From the NCBI GenBank assembly GCA_001247695.2, contig LGRX02027794.1:159226-223225 (forward strand): a DNA stretch of 64,000 nucleotides. Direction: 5' to 3'. Made by a program: the position numbers and the translations under genes. This DNA is from Cymbomonas tetramitiformis. Lineage: Eukaryota; Chlorophyta; Pyramimonadophyceae; Pyramimonadales; Pyramimonadaceae. Shown here in pieces: positions 1 through 10,781 of this stretch (position 1 is its first letter; every line of letters begins with the position of its first letter). Under the pieces are notes generated by a model. It was given only the letters and a program-made list of their open reading frames with translations, did no database searches and was not told the origin of the DNA.

Positions 1-1600
1 GACCGCAATGAACGTCGCCGGCAGCAGACGGTGAACACATCGACATCGCGGACACCATTGCCGCTGCCGTTGCGTGACTACTTACTCGTTCTTCGTTGAC
101 CCATCCCAATCCGCAATTGCATCGCAAAATTCTTCCGAGACAGCTACGCAATTTCATCAACGTTCCTCCGCCTCATGGGGCGAACGGTGTTGTCTGCCTT
201 AGAAATAAATTGCGCGTTTCGCGCACAAGTAACTTGAAGCCTTGAGCTTCAGGTAACTTAAAGATGCATCTCTTGGCAGTATGTGTGCCAAGTTTCGTGC
301 TCTAGGACGCACGGGAAGCCCTCGGCTGTTTGGCATCTTTGGGTTTGGGTTCACCCAAACCCAAACCCAAAACATCTGCCTTAGAAATAAATTGCGCGTT
401 TCGCGCACAAGTAACTTGAAGCCTTGAGCTTCAGGTAACTTAAAGATATGTATCGTGGCAGTATTTATGCCAAGTTTCGTGCTCTAGGACGAACGGGAAG
501 CCCTCGGTTGTTTGGCATCTTTGGGTTTGGGTTCGGACCCAAACCCAAACCCAAAACATCCGCCTTAGAAATAAGTTGCGCGTTTCGCGCACAAGTAACT
601 TGAAGCCTTGAGCTTCAGGTAACTTAAATATATGTATCTTGGCAGTATTTATGCCAAGTTTCGTGCTCTAGGACATACGGGAAGCCCTCGGCTGTTTGGC
701 ATCTTTGGGTTTGGGTTCGAACCCAAACCCAAACCCAAAACATCCGCCTTAGAAATAAGTTGCGCGTTTCGCGCACAAGTAACTTGAAGCCTTGAGCTTC
801 AGGTAACTTGAAGATATGTATCTTGACAGTATTTATGCCAAGTTTCGTGCTCTAGGACATACGGGAAGCTCTCGGCTGTTTGGCATCTTTGGGTTTGGGT
901 TCGAACCCAAACCCAAACCCAAAACATCCGCCTTAGAAATAAGTTGCGCGTTTCGAGCACAAGTAACTTGAAGCCTTGAGCTTCAGGTAACTTGAAGATA
1001 TGTATCTTGGCAGTATTTATGCCAAGTTTCGTGCTCTAGGACGCACAGGAAGCCCTCGGCTGTTTGGCATCTTTGGGTTTGGGGTACGTTCGAACCCAAA
1101 CCCAAAGGCAAAGGGATAGGACAGTTTTGGAGATGCTGTCCCGATGCCTTTGCAACCTCGCATGCTAACTCATATTATAATGAATATTCAACTTTCAAGC
1201 GTTGGATACCCCACGCCAACGGGAAGCGCTCGGCTGATTTGTTATTTGGGTATGCGCACCCAAATGACAAAAGACGCATCTTTGAAACTCGTTAGTTTCA
1301 AAGATGCGTGGCCGATGCCTTCGTGCTTATGCGTGTATATTTCATATGAAATATGCCATGGAATAAATGTGAGTATCCCGCACAAACGGGAAGAGCTCAC
1401 AACAGTCACAGCACCGTTCGCCCCATGAGGCGGAGGAACGTTGATGAAATTGCGTAGCTGTCTGGGAAGAATTTTACGATGCAATTGCGGATTGGGATGG
1501 GTCAACGAAGAACGAGTAAGTAGTCACGCAACGGCAGCGGCAATGGTGTCCGCGATGTCGATGTGTTCACCGTCTGCTGCCGGCGAGGTTCATTGCGGTC
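1..1600. mobile_element. Foldback-type element: long inverted repeats around a satellite (left end outside the window)
   Basis: Positions 1-192 reappear in reverse complement at 1409-1600 with only a few mismatches. The repeat may continue beyond the window, because its outer end is not seen. Between the arms lie a tandem hairpin satellite (196-1110) and a unique stretch with a perfect hairpin at 1284-1318 (arms CGCATCTTTGAAACT). No transposase ORF is visible; the short ORFs across the arms are shadows. The layout fits a non-autonomous foldback or Mutator-like element, but no target duplication can be checked because one border is missing. An inverted segmental duplication is the alternative. 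Confidence 0.6.
196..1110. repeat. 184-bp tandem satellite, 5 copies
   Basis: Copies start near 196, 378, 562, 746 and 930, at intervals of 182 to 184 bp. Each unit is a chain of short hairpins: TGCGCGtttCGCGCA, TGAAGCcttgaGCTTCA, TTGGCAgtatttaTGCCAA, GTGCtctaggacGCAC, and a TTTGGG/CCCAAA palindrome around GGGTTCGAACCC. A diverged relative of the same unit occurs at about 4850-5460 inside another element. Nothing suggests protein coding. Confidence 0.85.
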
Positions 1601-3094
1601 ACTGTGTCGCTGTCTCTCACGCGATAGACGCAGTCGTGATATGCAGTCAGCATGTGACTTAGTAAAGTTCCCAGCGCCCGTACCCTGTCCCTTTCGAATA
1701 ACAGTCTGCGCCAGTATGAAGTAAGGGACAGGGAGGGTGTCCACCAGGGTTGTGGGGTTATCGACATTTTTGGAGATATAACCCTTATTATACCCTCCCG
1801 TCTCCGACGGAGGGCCCATGCGGCGTTTAATGTGTGGTCGTTGTCACACTTTTGTGATCAGGTAGGTGGTCGCCAGGTTTTACGACATGTGACGCAGTCC
1901 GCAAAGCTCCCAGAATGAAAGTTGGTGACAGTGTCATGAGCGTTGGGAATTATACACAGGAGCTCGCAGAGCTCGAGCTCCCAGAGTGCAAGTTGGTGAC
2001 AGTCTGACAGAGTGCAAGTTGGTGACAGTCTGACAGAGTGCAAGTTGGTGACAGTCTGAGACAGTGCAGTGCAGTGTCACAGGACACGGTGACGATGACG
2101 CCCGCAAAGCGTTGTCGTTGTCGTCGTCGACACGTTGTGTTCAGATAGGTGGTCGCCAAGTTTCACGACATGTGACGCAGTCTGCAAAGCTCCCAGAATG
2201 CAAGTTGGTGACACAGTCACGAAAAAAAAAAGTGTACTAACAGGGGGTGTGTTCCGGAGCCCCACTGGCTAAGGCTGGAAAAAAATGTAGTTACGGGGGG
2301 GTGTGGAGGAATTTCAAATCAGTCTGGAAGAAAAAAGTGTAGTTGCAGGGGGTGTGCGGCGGAGCCCCCACTGGGCTCACCTGGAAAAAAAAAGTGTACT
2401 TACAGGGGGTGGGTAGGAGCCTACCGTCTGAAAAAGTGTACTTACGGGGAGTGTGGGGCAGGCCTAAACGGGCGCTAAAAAAAAAAAAGGACTGCAAAAA
2501 CGGACATAAATTGCAAAAACGGTCACGACGATTCTGCAAAAGCCGACACTGGCGCGTCAGACGGAACGAGTCAGTCAACGATGAAAACAACGACACGATA
2601 TGACATGGAAACTAATGACGATGATGATGATGACGGAATAGCAGTGCGACGATGAGAGCGTGACATAAAATTCTCGCCCGAGAATTCCAAATTCTCGCCC
2701 GACAATGACAACCGCTGTGGTCAACGTTCCTCGGAATTCATGGTCGCGAATTTCAGATTCATGGTCATGAATTCTAAATTCATGACCATGAATTTCTGAT
2801 TCATGGTCGCGAATTTTTAGCTTTCGCGAATACTGCACGTCGGATCAACTTTACATTCGAGCGACACTGACCCAGAATCCCAGATTCGATCGCCGTCCCA
2901 CGCAGAAATCGAACTTATCGCGAAATGTGTCAGTCCCATTTAGGCAACCTGTAACTTTAGGCAACCTTTAACGAACTGCTTGCTGGCTGCTGTTTTTTTC
3001 AATATAATATATCGACGTCGTAGTCGATAATATTCGTATTTTTGTAGTCGTTTTCCGTCCTTCCCGCCGTCCGTCCGTCCCTCCGTATATAAAT
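1601..3094. other. Repeat-rich stretch without a gene
   Basis: No credible gene is visible. The stretch holds: an isolated copy of the hAT-type end found at 16824 (CAGGGTTGTGGGGTTAT, from 1745); a dispersed repeat containing GCTCCCAGAATG(A/C)AAGTTGG near 1908 and 2189 that recurs at 13.87-14.22 kb; three copies of a 23-bp unit with GCAAGTTGGTGACAGTCTGA at about 1987-2060; a series of G-rich units with the GGCGGAGCCCCC type of hairpin at 2235-2470; and nested palindromes around GAATTCATGGTC at about 2690-2815. A TATA-like sequence and CCGTCCGTCC repeats immediately precede the gene at 3095. Confidence 0.7.
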
Positions 3095-4083
3095 ATGGCT
3101 GATAATATTGTTGGAGAATGGGATAGCGCGCAAGGCGAAGCGGAAAGGGTACGTTGCGTGGTGTTTACGTTTTCCGTTGAAAATTGCTTGAAAGAAACAT
3201 CATCCTTTGCAACGAGTTGTTTGCGGACCCAAGGTCGGAACTCTCGTTTGCATTCATACCATCGCCTGCGGATCTAAGATCGAGGCAGTTCATCCACTAA
3301 CTATACCACCTGCGGACCTAAGGTCGAGGTGTGTTTGCCATGGTAGTGATAGGTCTTAGGGTTTTCTTTGAATATGCTCCATGATGGGCGGAAGCGCTGC
3401 GCAAAATCTTAAAAATTACGGTTTGTTTTGCGGTGCAGGTATTGCCGTTGATGTCGGGTGCGGTTGGAAGCGAGGAGCAAGCTAATCGAGAGCTATTACG
3501 TTTTGCGATGAACCAAGGAGGTATCCCGGTCATCTTTCTCACCCACGACGAGGTCAAGGCCTTCGAGTCTGGCTCGTTGTCGAAAGTGTTACGAAAGTAT
3601 GTAGTGCACAATTCTAACGACAATTTTGTCGTTCTCGTGGCTGCCTCTCGGGACTTTGTGACTCAACCGAAAGAGGGCTCAAGAATTCTTGGGCTCTTGT
3701 TACTCGGTCCCTTTTTTTCCTTGAGGGATCCCCTCTTCGCTGATTTGAGCCCCTGGACATTCGAGGAATATCAGGGGTTGCGCGACGATAGGCGTGCCTT
3801 AATGCGCGCAACCCTGAACGAAAAGGTAGCCGCGAAAACTTGGTGGAGCCCCCACTTCGACCCAAGGGCAGTCGATGTGCCCACGTACGCGTTTCGCGTG
3901 CAAATGATTTTATTGTTTCCTCCACCCCTCGATGAAAAGCGAGTGGTGTTGGAGCCCGAAATCTTGAGCCAAAAGAGAAACGGCCAATTTTTCAACGACA
4001 ACCTTTTCCATGCCCTCGCAAGTCTCTTGGATAGACAAGTCTACAACAAGAGGGCCACGAGGCCACTCAAAGCGGTGTATGGG
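3095..4083 (+). pseudogene. Spliced gene of unknown function, 5' part, split by a transposon
   Basis: I do not recognise this protein. ATG at 3095 follows a TATA-like CCGTATATAAAT. The first exon (3095-3148, 18 codons) ends at a good donor (GG|GTACGT). The acceptor TGCAG|GT at 3437-3438 opens exon 2 in phase 0, and the frame runs from 3439 to 4083 (215 codons). It then enters an inserted element, whose 3-4 kb of extra DNA end at 7504. The same frame resumes at 7516 after a duplicated CGGTGTATGGG. Without the insertion the product would be about 529 residues. The segment is rich in hydrophobic beta-type stretches, but I see no catalytic motif or signal peptide. Base composition is balanced, unlike the AT-rich viral DNA further right. 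Confidence 0.55.
3149..3438 (+). other. Predicted spliceosomal intron
   Basis: This 290-bp interval starts GTACGT and ends TTTTGCGGTGCAG. Removing it joins an 18-codon first exon to the long exon 2 in the same phase; the intron itself contains stop codons in that frame. It is the clearest splice signal in the window and supports a nuclear eukaryotic origin. Confidence 0.5.
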
Positions 4084-4849
4084 AAAAAAGGTTATCGAGG
4101 AATAGATTGCTCCAAAATGGGGAATAGAATTTTCGATCTGTTTTTGGGGAATAGATTATATGTCACATGTAACCATGCTTAATTCAATCGAGCGCCAAAA
4201 AAATTTACAAGCAGTTTGACTAGCACACTCCCCAACACTTCACAGCCATGGAGGACCAGGAGGAGAAAAATGTAGCATGAAGCATAATTTTTTCCACCAT
4301 TCGATTCTAAAGCGTTTGTATTCATTAGGTGAATACCTTTCGTTTGAACTATCGATTGGCCCCATCCGCAACCGCATCAGCTTAGCCTTCGCGACTGCAA
4401 GCTAAGTTGGTGCGGTGTGAGATGGTTTCAACCACTTGCGGCTTTGCATAATAGGGGTTTTCGTGAGAATCTTCTCACGAAACTTGGCAGTGATATTGTT
4501 CATATCAATATCAGTGCACCCTCAAGAGCATATGGCAAGCCGTTGAGTATATTAAAGACGGCCGCGTGCTAGCATGATGCCTTTTGGGTTTGAAACCCAA
4601 ACCCAAGCATGCCAAACAGCGAAGGGCTTCCCGTGAGTTCCAGCGCACGTAACTTTGCAAAATATATTGATAAGATGCATATATTTCACTTTTCTGAAGT
4701 GCAAGGTTTGCGATAGCTTGTGCGCGAAGTTAACATATCATTTCTTTGACCCAGATTTATGAGTTTGTATATCACGCTAAAATCTGTGTCAAAGAAATAG
4801 TAATACCATTTTGTGCACAGACTTTCTTAGACCTTGTGCTTCGAATATA

Positions 4850-5460
4850 TCAAAGATAAATATCTTGGCAATATTTCTACGCAGTTACGTGCGCTAGAAC
4901 GCACGGGAAGCCCTTCGCTGTTTAGCATGTATTGGGTTTGGAAACATTCGAACCCAAGCCCAATAGATCTGCCAAAGAAATAAATTGATGGTTTTGCCAA
5001 CAAGTTATCTCAAACCTTGTGCTTCTGAGAACTGAAAGATATGTGTCTTGTAAATATTTGTGCATAGTTTCGCGCGCTATAACGCACGGGAATTGCTTTT
5101 CAGTTTGGCATGTATTGGGTTTGGGTAAACTCGAACACAAACCCAATAAATCTCCAAAGAAATAAATTGATGGCTTCGTGCACAAGGCTTTTGAGGCCTT
5201 GGGCCTTTGGCAACTAAAAGATATATATCTTAGTAATACTTTTGCAAAGTTACGGGCGCTGGAACTCACGGGAAGCCCTTTGCTGTTTGGCATGTTTGGG
5301 TTTGGATTTGCATGTACCGAAACCCATGATGTGTAGCACGCGTTTTGCGCATAGCTGACATCAGAGGTTGTGCGTTTGAGGGTGCACCAATATTGCTGTT
5401 AGCAATATTGGTGCCAAGTATCGTGCGCTAGAACGCACGAGAACCCCTCCGCTGTTTGAG
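4850..5460. repeat. Diverged satellite units related to the 196-1110 array
   Basis: Three or more units contain the same landmarks as the 184-bp satellite: AGATA(a/t)ATATCTTGGCAATA, GTGC-GCTAGAAC-GCAC, GGGAAGCCC(T)T-CGCTGTTTGGCAT and TTTGGGTTTGG. They are heavily diverged and unevenly spaced. Their presence inside the 4084-7504 element links that element to the foldback element at the window start. Confidence 0.6.
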
Positions 5461-5676
5461 TTTTGATGCGATGTGCATGAAAGTTATAAGGGCCTCTCAG
5501 CTTAGCTCGCAGTCGCGACTGCAAACTGAGCTGATGCGGCCACGGCTCAGTCAAGAGCTAAAAAAACTCCTACCTAAGAGTCTAAATGATATATCTTTGT
5601 GCATTACGAACGTTGGAAAATGTTTTCCCAGTCTAATTTACTCGCAAACAGTGTGGGCAATCATACGTGCAGTGAA

Positions 5677-5738
5677 ATATTCATGGCCGTGAATTTAATA
5701 TTCACGGCCGTGAATTTAATATTCACGGCCGTGAATTG
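5677..5738. repeat. Three tandem 21-bp palindromes
   Basis: The unit ATATTCACGGCCGTGAATTTA is repeated three times head to tail (the first copy has CATGGCCGTG). Each unit contains the perfect palindrome TTCACGGCCGTGAA. It looks like a site array or a fold-prone spacer inside the transposon. No coding role is seen. Confidence 0.8.
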
Positions 5739-5850
5739 CAGATTCGGGAGGGCGTAAACCGTACGTTTAGGGCTCTACAGTATGTGAGAACTGAAGTCGG
5801 CTTGGTTGCAAAGACCTGTCTGGTATTTTCTCTAAGTATTTTCAGACGTT

Positions 5851-6141
5851 CCCAAAGTGACCAAAAACCGAACGATCGGCGATCGAACGGTTTTTGGTCA
5901 CTTTGGGAGTGAGATCGTGAGTTTAGGCTTGGTGACAACACGCGAAACAACACTGAGTATTTTCAGACGCGTTCCCAAAGTGACCAAAAACCGAACGATT
6001 GGCGATCGAACGGTTTTTGGTCACTTCGGGAGTAAGATCGCGAGTTTAGGCTTGGTGACAACACTGAGTATTTTCAGACGCGTTCCCAAAGTGACCAAAA
6101 ACCGTTCGATCGCCGATCGAACGGTTTTTGGTCACTTTGGG
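5851..6141. repeat. Three copies of a long near-perfect palindrome (about 57 bp) in a 115-bp tandem repeat
   Basis: Each unit reads CCCAAAGTGACCAAAAACCG, then a GATCGGCGATC-type centre, then the exact complement back. The copies lie at about 5851-5908, 5974-6031 and 6085-6141. The third copy has two arms of about 28 nt around a single central base with no mismatch. The intervals between palindromes are conserved (GAGATCGTGAGTTTAGGCTT, GTGACAACAC, GAGTATTTTCAGACG). Such DNA can extrude as a cruciform. It lies in the middle of the 4084-7504 element. Confidence 0.85.
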
Positions 6142-6959
6142 AGTGAGATCGTGAGTTTCTAAGGCTTGGTGACAACACGCGAGACAACACTCAGTGTTTA
6201 AGTATTACCAGTGTTTAAGTATTACCGTCTGAAAATACTTGAAGAAAATACTCACTGTTTGATTTGTTAAATATGCAATTTTAACTAAATGCGGAAGGCT
6301 TTCTCTCCGGGAGTGTGCCCCTGTCCAGCGAAATAAAGATCTCTAAGATTGTATACTAATCTGAGTAATCTTTTGCTTCAAAATATTATCACATATTCCT
6401 ACTTAGTATGATGTGGGTACCCGTTTCGCAAAGAAGATGAAACCCCATGTAGCGCAACTATTGCGGGTTTCAAATTCCTTAAATTCCACCCGCTTCCGCC
6501 AAATGAACGCGTCATCCCACAACGAGATGTGTGGTTGACCGTTCAGTTTGTGCAATTTGTTTAGGGAAAACAACGCATACGAAATACTATTTTTGCTAAC
6601 GCTTCCCTCATCCGTTGCCCAGGCTCTCTTGCAAACGAGCGCGCGAATGAGGGAAGAAGTGTTACGCCTAGCGGAAACGTGGACGCGGTTGACATCCGCG
6701 TTTCCGCTAGAGGTGAAATTGCACTGCCAAACGGTCAGTATGTGTTTATTATGCTTATATGATATGCGTGATATGTTCATGCTGTGCAGGATGCGTCCCT
6801 GTTGGGCGTGAGTCGAGTTGGCTGGCTCGAATCACGCCCATTACCCCCCTCTCAAGACCCGTCCAGCATCCTAGATTCCGAACGGATCTTGCTTCCAACC
6901 CTTTCTAATTTAAGCAGAATTGCCTGCACACTCGGTATCGTGGTCAGGAACTCGCGTAG

Positions 6960-7090
6960 CATTACGTATCTCGTTCGATGAAAGCCACGTACGGTACCTG
7001 GTTCAACGAAAGCCACGTATCTGGTTCAACGAAAGCCCTGTATCTAGTTCAATGAAAGCCCCGTATCTGGTTCAATGAAAGCCCCGTAAT
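6960..7090. repeat. 23-bp tandem repeat, about 5 copies
   Basis: The unit GTTCAA(C/T)GAAAGCC(A/C)CGTATCTG repeats about five times with few changes. No unique spacers lie between copies, so it is a plain tandem repeat and not a CRISPR array. Confidence 0.75.
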
Positions 7091-7515
7091 CTTGCTTGCG
7101 CAAAAAAGTTGTTCCTAACACTTATTATATATGTAGTCAACTGTACAAGGGAACCGTGGAAAGCAAGGGCAACGCACCTTTCATTTTTGATGGAGAATCT
7201 TTTACCCTGTCCTTTTTCTTGAATAGAGGACAATAAAATGCATACCATCAGTGTGTTCAACAATACATCGATACCCGCCATAATCGCAAGAAAGGCACAC
7301 CCTAGTGTACTTTTTCGGAGGCTTCCTCATGTTTGCAAAACGAAAGTGAACAGATGGGTGGGGGGAAAATTTTAACGCTTTATTAAAATTTTAAACGCAA
7401 AACTTTAGACGCATATGCATGTGTCACACACCTATTCCCCAAAAACAGATTGAAATTTCTATTCCCCATTTTGGAGTAATCTATTCCCGAATCATTATGC
7501 TACCCGGTGTATGGG

Positions 7516-8406
7516 CCTTCCGCTAGTGGGCCTCCAATACAACAAGAGCAATTCGACTTGTTATTTTATGGTGGCGCCCCATCTTTGGTCTCCAAGACAT
7601 TCGCTCAATCGCCTCCCACCTTCCTCCAATCGCCTCCCACCTTCCTTCCCCTAGTGCCTTCAAGGGATGCTTCAACCCTTGACCTAGGAAATGTGCGCAT
7701 CGCCTCAAGGCACTCCGAGTCCGGCCGTGCTTTTTTATTGGAATACCTTCAAAGCAAGGCCAAGGAATGCGCGGGGGGAAAGGATGCCTTAGGCGAGGCC
7801 GTTAGCTTTTGGTATGGGTGTGGTTTGATGCCGAACCAACCCTTTGGCTACCGCCTAAGCAAGTCCGACGTGCAACCGCCGGATCTTGTCATGGCTAGCC
7901 TTATGCTTTTGGCCACACAAGAGGCCAATCGTGGGCGGCATGACGTCAACCCGTTCCAAGTGAATGCGGTACACGTCCATGTCTTGCCAAAGGCGCACAA
8001 TTCGGCTCGTGTGGAAGTGGACTTTGCCTTCAAAAAAGACTACCAAAATTTTCTTTTTTTTAAGGATCATTTGCGGGTAGTCCTTGTTGTTTTTGACAAG
8101 ACCGCCGAGGAAGAGGCACCCGCGGAGTCCACGGAGGTGGATCCTACCTCCTTCACCATTCCCAAAGAGCCGCGGCCACCAACATCGGTGGACTTGAAGT
8201 TCAATGCCGTCAACAAGTTGAGTGTTGGGAGTGGGGAGCTCTTGGTCTTGAGTGGAGACATCGCAACCAAGGGCTTCAAAGTTCTTGCGGCCAAGAAACC
8301 CATGGGGGTCCGTGGTGTCATGGTGTTCCATATGTGGGATACGGATACCCTTGTCACAACAAATAGAAACTTGAAAAGAAATGCCGATGACTTAAGTGCC
8401 GTGTAA
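7516..8406 (+). pseudogene. Spliced gene of unknown function, 3' part
   Basis: This is the continuation of the ORF broken at 4083. The frame is identical once the 3.4-kb element and one copy of the target duplication are disregarded. It codes for about 296 residues and ends with TAA at 8404-8406. The start is a low-complexity stretch with a duplicated SPPTFLQ/L unit. A later part is acidic and Pro-rich (around EEEAPAESTE). It then ends in a beta-rich region with a KKPMGVRG-type basic loop. I do not recognise a family. The PIF1-like helicase gene downstream lies on the same strand and has a similar base composition, so the two may belong to one larger mobile unit; that is inference only. Confidence 0.5.
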
Positions 8407-8750
8407 TCCACTTCATTCATAGTGAGTATTAACACTTAACTTCTTGTGCTTTGCAATACTTGTATTCTTGATATCCGTATGCTTCCTTTCCTTCTTTATG
8501 TATGTGTTCATAACACTTAGGATAACTATCCTAACTAGCCTTGCTTTGCTTCTATTATTGATAAGAGCATATGAGCATCCATATTCCTTTGCTTGTTTCA
8601 TTATGTAGGTGCATAAATAACTTTGCATACTTTACATATTCATACATGTGTGTGATAACAATTCCCCGCACCGCACTTAATAACTTTGCAAACTACGTAT
8701 ATATATTCAAATATGTGTGTGCTAACAATTCCCCGCCCGCACCACACTAC
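8407..8750. other. AT-rich spacer without a gene
   Basis: No gene is supported. The region contains two imperfect repeats with GTG(T/C)GATAACAATTCCCCGC at about 8650 and 8720, related to the repeats that lie on both sides of the helicase gene. Confidence 0.6.
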
Positions 8751-9645
8751 ACGGTCAAGATACCATATTATTTACGGCTCGTATATAGCCACAAGAAATG
8801 GGTATCAGATTTTGGGTTTCACTTATCCTATCACAACGAAAAATATATCGTTGTGTTCGTCTATAAAATCCCTTTATGTATGCAAAGTTTCATTCCAAAA
8901 GACCTCGTGACTCAAAAGTTATTCACGGTCAAGATACCATATTATTTACGGCTCGTATATAGCCACAAGAAATGGGTATCAGATTTTGGGTTTCACTTAT
9001 CCTATCACAACGAACAATATATCGTTGTGTTCGTCTATAAAAGCCCTTTATGTATGCAAAGTTTCATTCAAAAAGACCTCGTGACTCAAAAGTTATTCAC
9101 GGTCAAGATACCCTATTATTTACGGCTCGTATATAGCCACAAGAAATGGGTATCAGATTTTGGGTTTCACTTATCCTATCACAACGAACAATATATCGTT
9201 GTGTTCGTCTATAAAAGCCCTTTATGTATGCAAAGTTTCATTCGAAAAGACCTCGTGACTCAAAAGTTATTCACGGTCGAGATACCCTATTAATTACGGC
9301 TCGTATATAGCCACAAGAAATGGGTATCAGATTTTGGGTTTCACTTATCCTATCACAACGAACAATATATCGTCGTGTTCGTCTATAAAATCCCTTTATG
9401 TATGCAAAGTTTCATTCCAAAAGACCTCGTGACTCAAAAGTTATTCACGGTCAAGATACCCTATTATTTACGGCTCGTATATAGCCACAAGAAATGGGTA
9501 TCAGATTTTCGGTTTCACTTATCCTATCACAACGAACAATATATCATTGTGTTCGTCTATAAAATCCCTTTATGTATGCAAAGTTTCATTCCAAAAGACC
9601 TCGTGACTCAAAAGTTATTCACGGTCAAGATACCATATTATTATG
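8751..9645. repeat. 174-bp tandem satellite, about 5 copies
   Basis: The unit begins ACGGTCAAGATACC and recurs every 174 bp (8751, 8925, 9099 and so on). One forward frame is open for most of its length because 174 is a multiple of three, and it would give a 58-residue repeat. There is no start codon context, one copy carries an in-frame TAA at about 9292, and most differences between copies change the amino acid. I therefore treat it as satellite DNA. Confidence 0.8.
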
Positions 9646-9800
9646 TTTACTGTTCAGCTGTTCAGCTGTTCAGCTGTTCACCGCATGCACCGCCCTAGAC
9701 GACACTCAAATATATACGTGATAACATTTCACCGCATGCACCGCCCTAGACGACACTCAAATATGTATGTGATAACATATGTCGGCGGATCCTCACGTGT
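9646..9800. repeat. 53-bp repeats before the helicase gene
   Basis: A short CAGCTGTT triplet repeat is followed by two copies of a unit with TTCACCGCATGCACCGCC, CTAGACGACACTCAAATAT and GTGATAACAT. The same words occur in the 91-bp array at 12.96-13.34 kb, so related repeats flank the helicase gene on both sides. Confidence 0.65.
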
Positions 9801-9812
9801 ATCACTCTCGCG

Positions 9813-10781
9813 GTTTCAACAGATTCCGAAGACTCCTCAACGGACCGTTGCAATTGCGGTATGCTGGACAAGAAGGGTCAACTTGTAGTATGCAAGGATG
9901 CCAACCCCAGCCATGTCCCCGGGGAGAGGTGCACCCGGAAGCGCATGCATAAAGAGCTGCGATGCTATCGATGCGCCGGCCGCAGGCGAGGCACAAAGCA
10001 GCTGGACGAGTTCAACCGCGAAACCGCCATCGGCTTCGCCGCGCCCTTTACCTTGGCTTTACCCGAAGCTACGGACGCCCATCTTCGAGAGCGGTTCGCG
10101 AGCATGTGGACGGAAGCCTTGGACAAGATAAAGAACTGGGAAAGACTGCCACCGGGGGGTGTACCGTTGACCGGGGGCAAACTTGAGGTTTTCCACTCTT
10201 CTGCGGGAAGCGGAAGCTCGAAGCTGCAAACCGAATTCTATGATACCGTCCTGCTCGAGGAAGACCGAAAGCATCTAGACATCTTCGTGGACACCCTCAA
10301 GGAGCAGCTCCTTCAACGCGTTAAGGGAGACTACCTACTTGAGAATAGTGCTTTTCTTATCAACATGGACCTGGTGCAGCAGAAATCCAGGGGCAAGAAG
10401 GAGGTCGTTCTCTCGACCCTATCGGGTTGGCAACCATGGCATCTGGACCAACCGTTGAACACACCCCTCGACGCACCCGCCCATCACTTGGCGGTTATCG
10501 GTCATCTTGGCCCAGCCTCTCCGACAAGAATCTGTACCGCCCCGCACATGGCCGTCGATGAGTTGTGCCAACGATTGGGCGCATCCAACCTTGAAGGAAG
10601 CACCCCCGACAAGCTTGCTTGCGATAGGGACTTCTTGGAGCAGTGTCCGCTCATGTTCCCCAAGGAATACCTCGATGCCTTCGCCGCGGATGTTGGCGGA
10701 AAGGCACGAGTGCAGTTAGGAGGTTGGCGGTGGAAGGAATGCCTATGGAGGAGCGTGATACGTGGGGCGGATTGGCCATAA
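9813..10781 (+). CDS. N-terminal part of a PIF1-like helicase gene (zinc-binding region)
   Basis: The frame is open upstream of the ATG at 9861 and begins after a possible splice acceptor (TTTCAACAG, about 9812). The first residues are Cys-rich: a CxCG motif, then PGERC and CYRC, which could bind zinc in the manner of GRF-type fingers; this is a resemblance only. The rest is an alpha-helical region with no family I recognise. The frame stops at 10781, after the helicase frame has already begun at 10643. Either an intron or a frameshift near 10.7 kb joins the two. It is most likely the N-terminal region of the helicase encoded directly downstream. Confidence 0.45.
   Translation, partial: VSTDSEDSSTDRCNCGMLDKKGQLVVCKDANPSHVPGERCTRKRMHKELRCYRCAGRRRGTKQLDEFNRETAIGFAAPFTLALPEATDAHLRERFASMWTEALDKIKNWERLPPGGVPLTGGKLEVFHSSAGSGSSKLQTEFYDTVLLEEDRKHLDIFVDTLKEQLLQRVKGDYLLENSAFLINMDLVQQKSRGKKEVVLSTLSGWQPWHLDQPLNTPLDAPAHHLAVIGHLGPASPTRICTAPHMAVDELCQRLGASNLEGSTPDKLACDRDFLEQCPLMFPKEYLDAFAADVGGKARVQLGGWRWKECLWRSVIRGADWP

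Larger units (their letters stand above)
4084..7504. mobile_element. 3.4-kb non-autonomous TIR element inserted in an exon
   Basis: Both borders carry the same inverted sequence: GGAATAGATT(G/A)CTCC ... GGGGAATAG at about 4097-4156, and its reverse complement at about 7434-7492, so the TIRs are about 75 bp. CGGTGTATGGG is present at 4073-4083 and 7505-7515. The true target duplication is 8 to 11 bp, ambiguous because the ends share G/C residues. A 9-bp duplication with GG...CC termini would fit a Mutator-like element. No transposase is recognisable inside. The interior is made of satellite-like units and palindromes, listed separately. The split ORF continues in frame across it, so the insertion is fairly recent. 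Confidence 0.7.

Noticed and set aside
1502..1819. ORF on the minus strand across the inverted repeat
   Set aside because: It is duplicated with the inverted repeat arm, has no recognisable content, and other frames are similarly open.
6960..7090. Possible CRISPR-like array
   Set aside because: The 23-bp units are directly adjacent with no unique spacers, in eukaryotic DNA without cas genes.
8571..9698. ORF with 58-residue perfect repeats across the 174-bp array
   Set aside because: Most differences between copies are non-synonymous, one copy has an in-frame TAA, and no start context exists. The open frame follows from the repeat length being a multiple of three.
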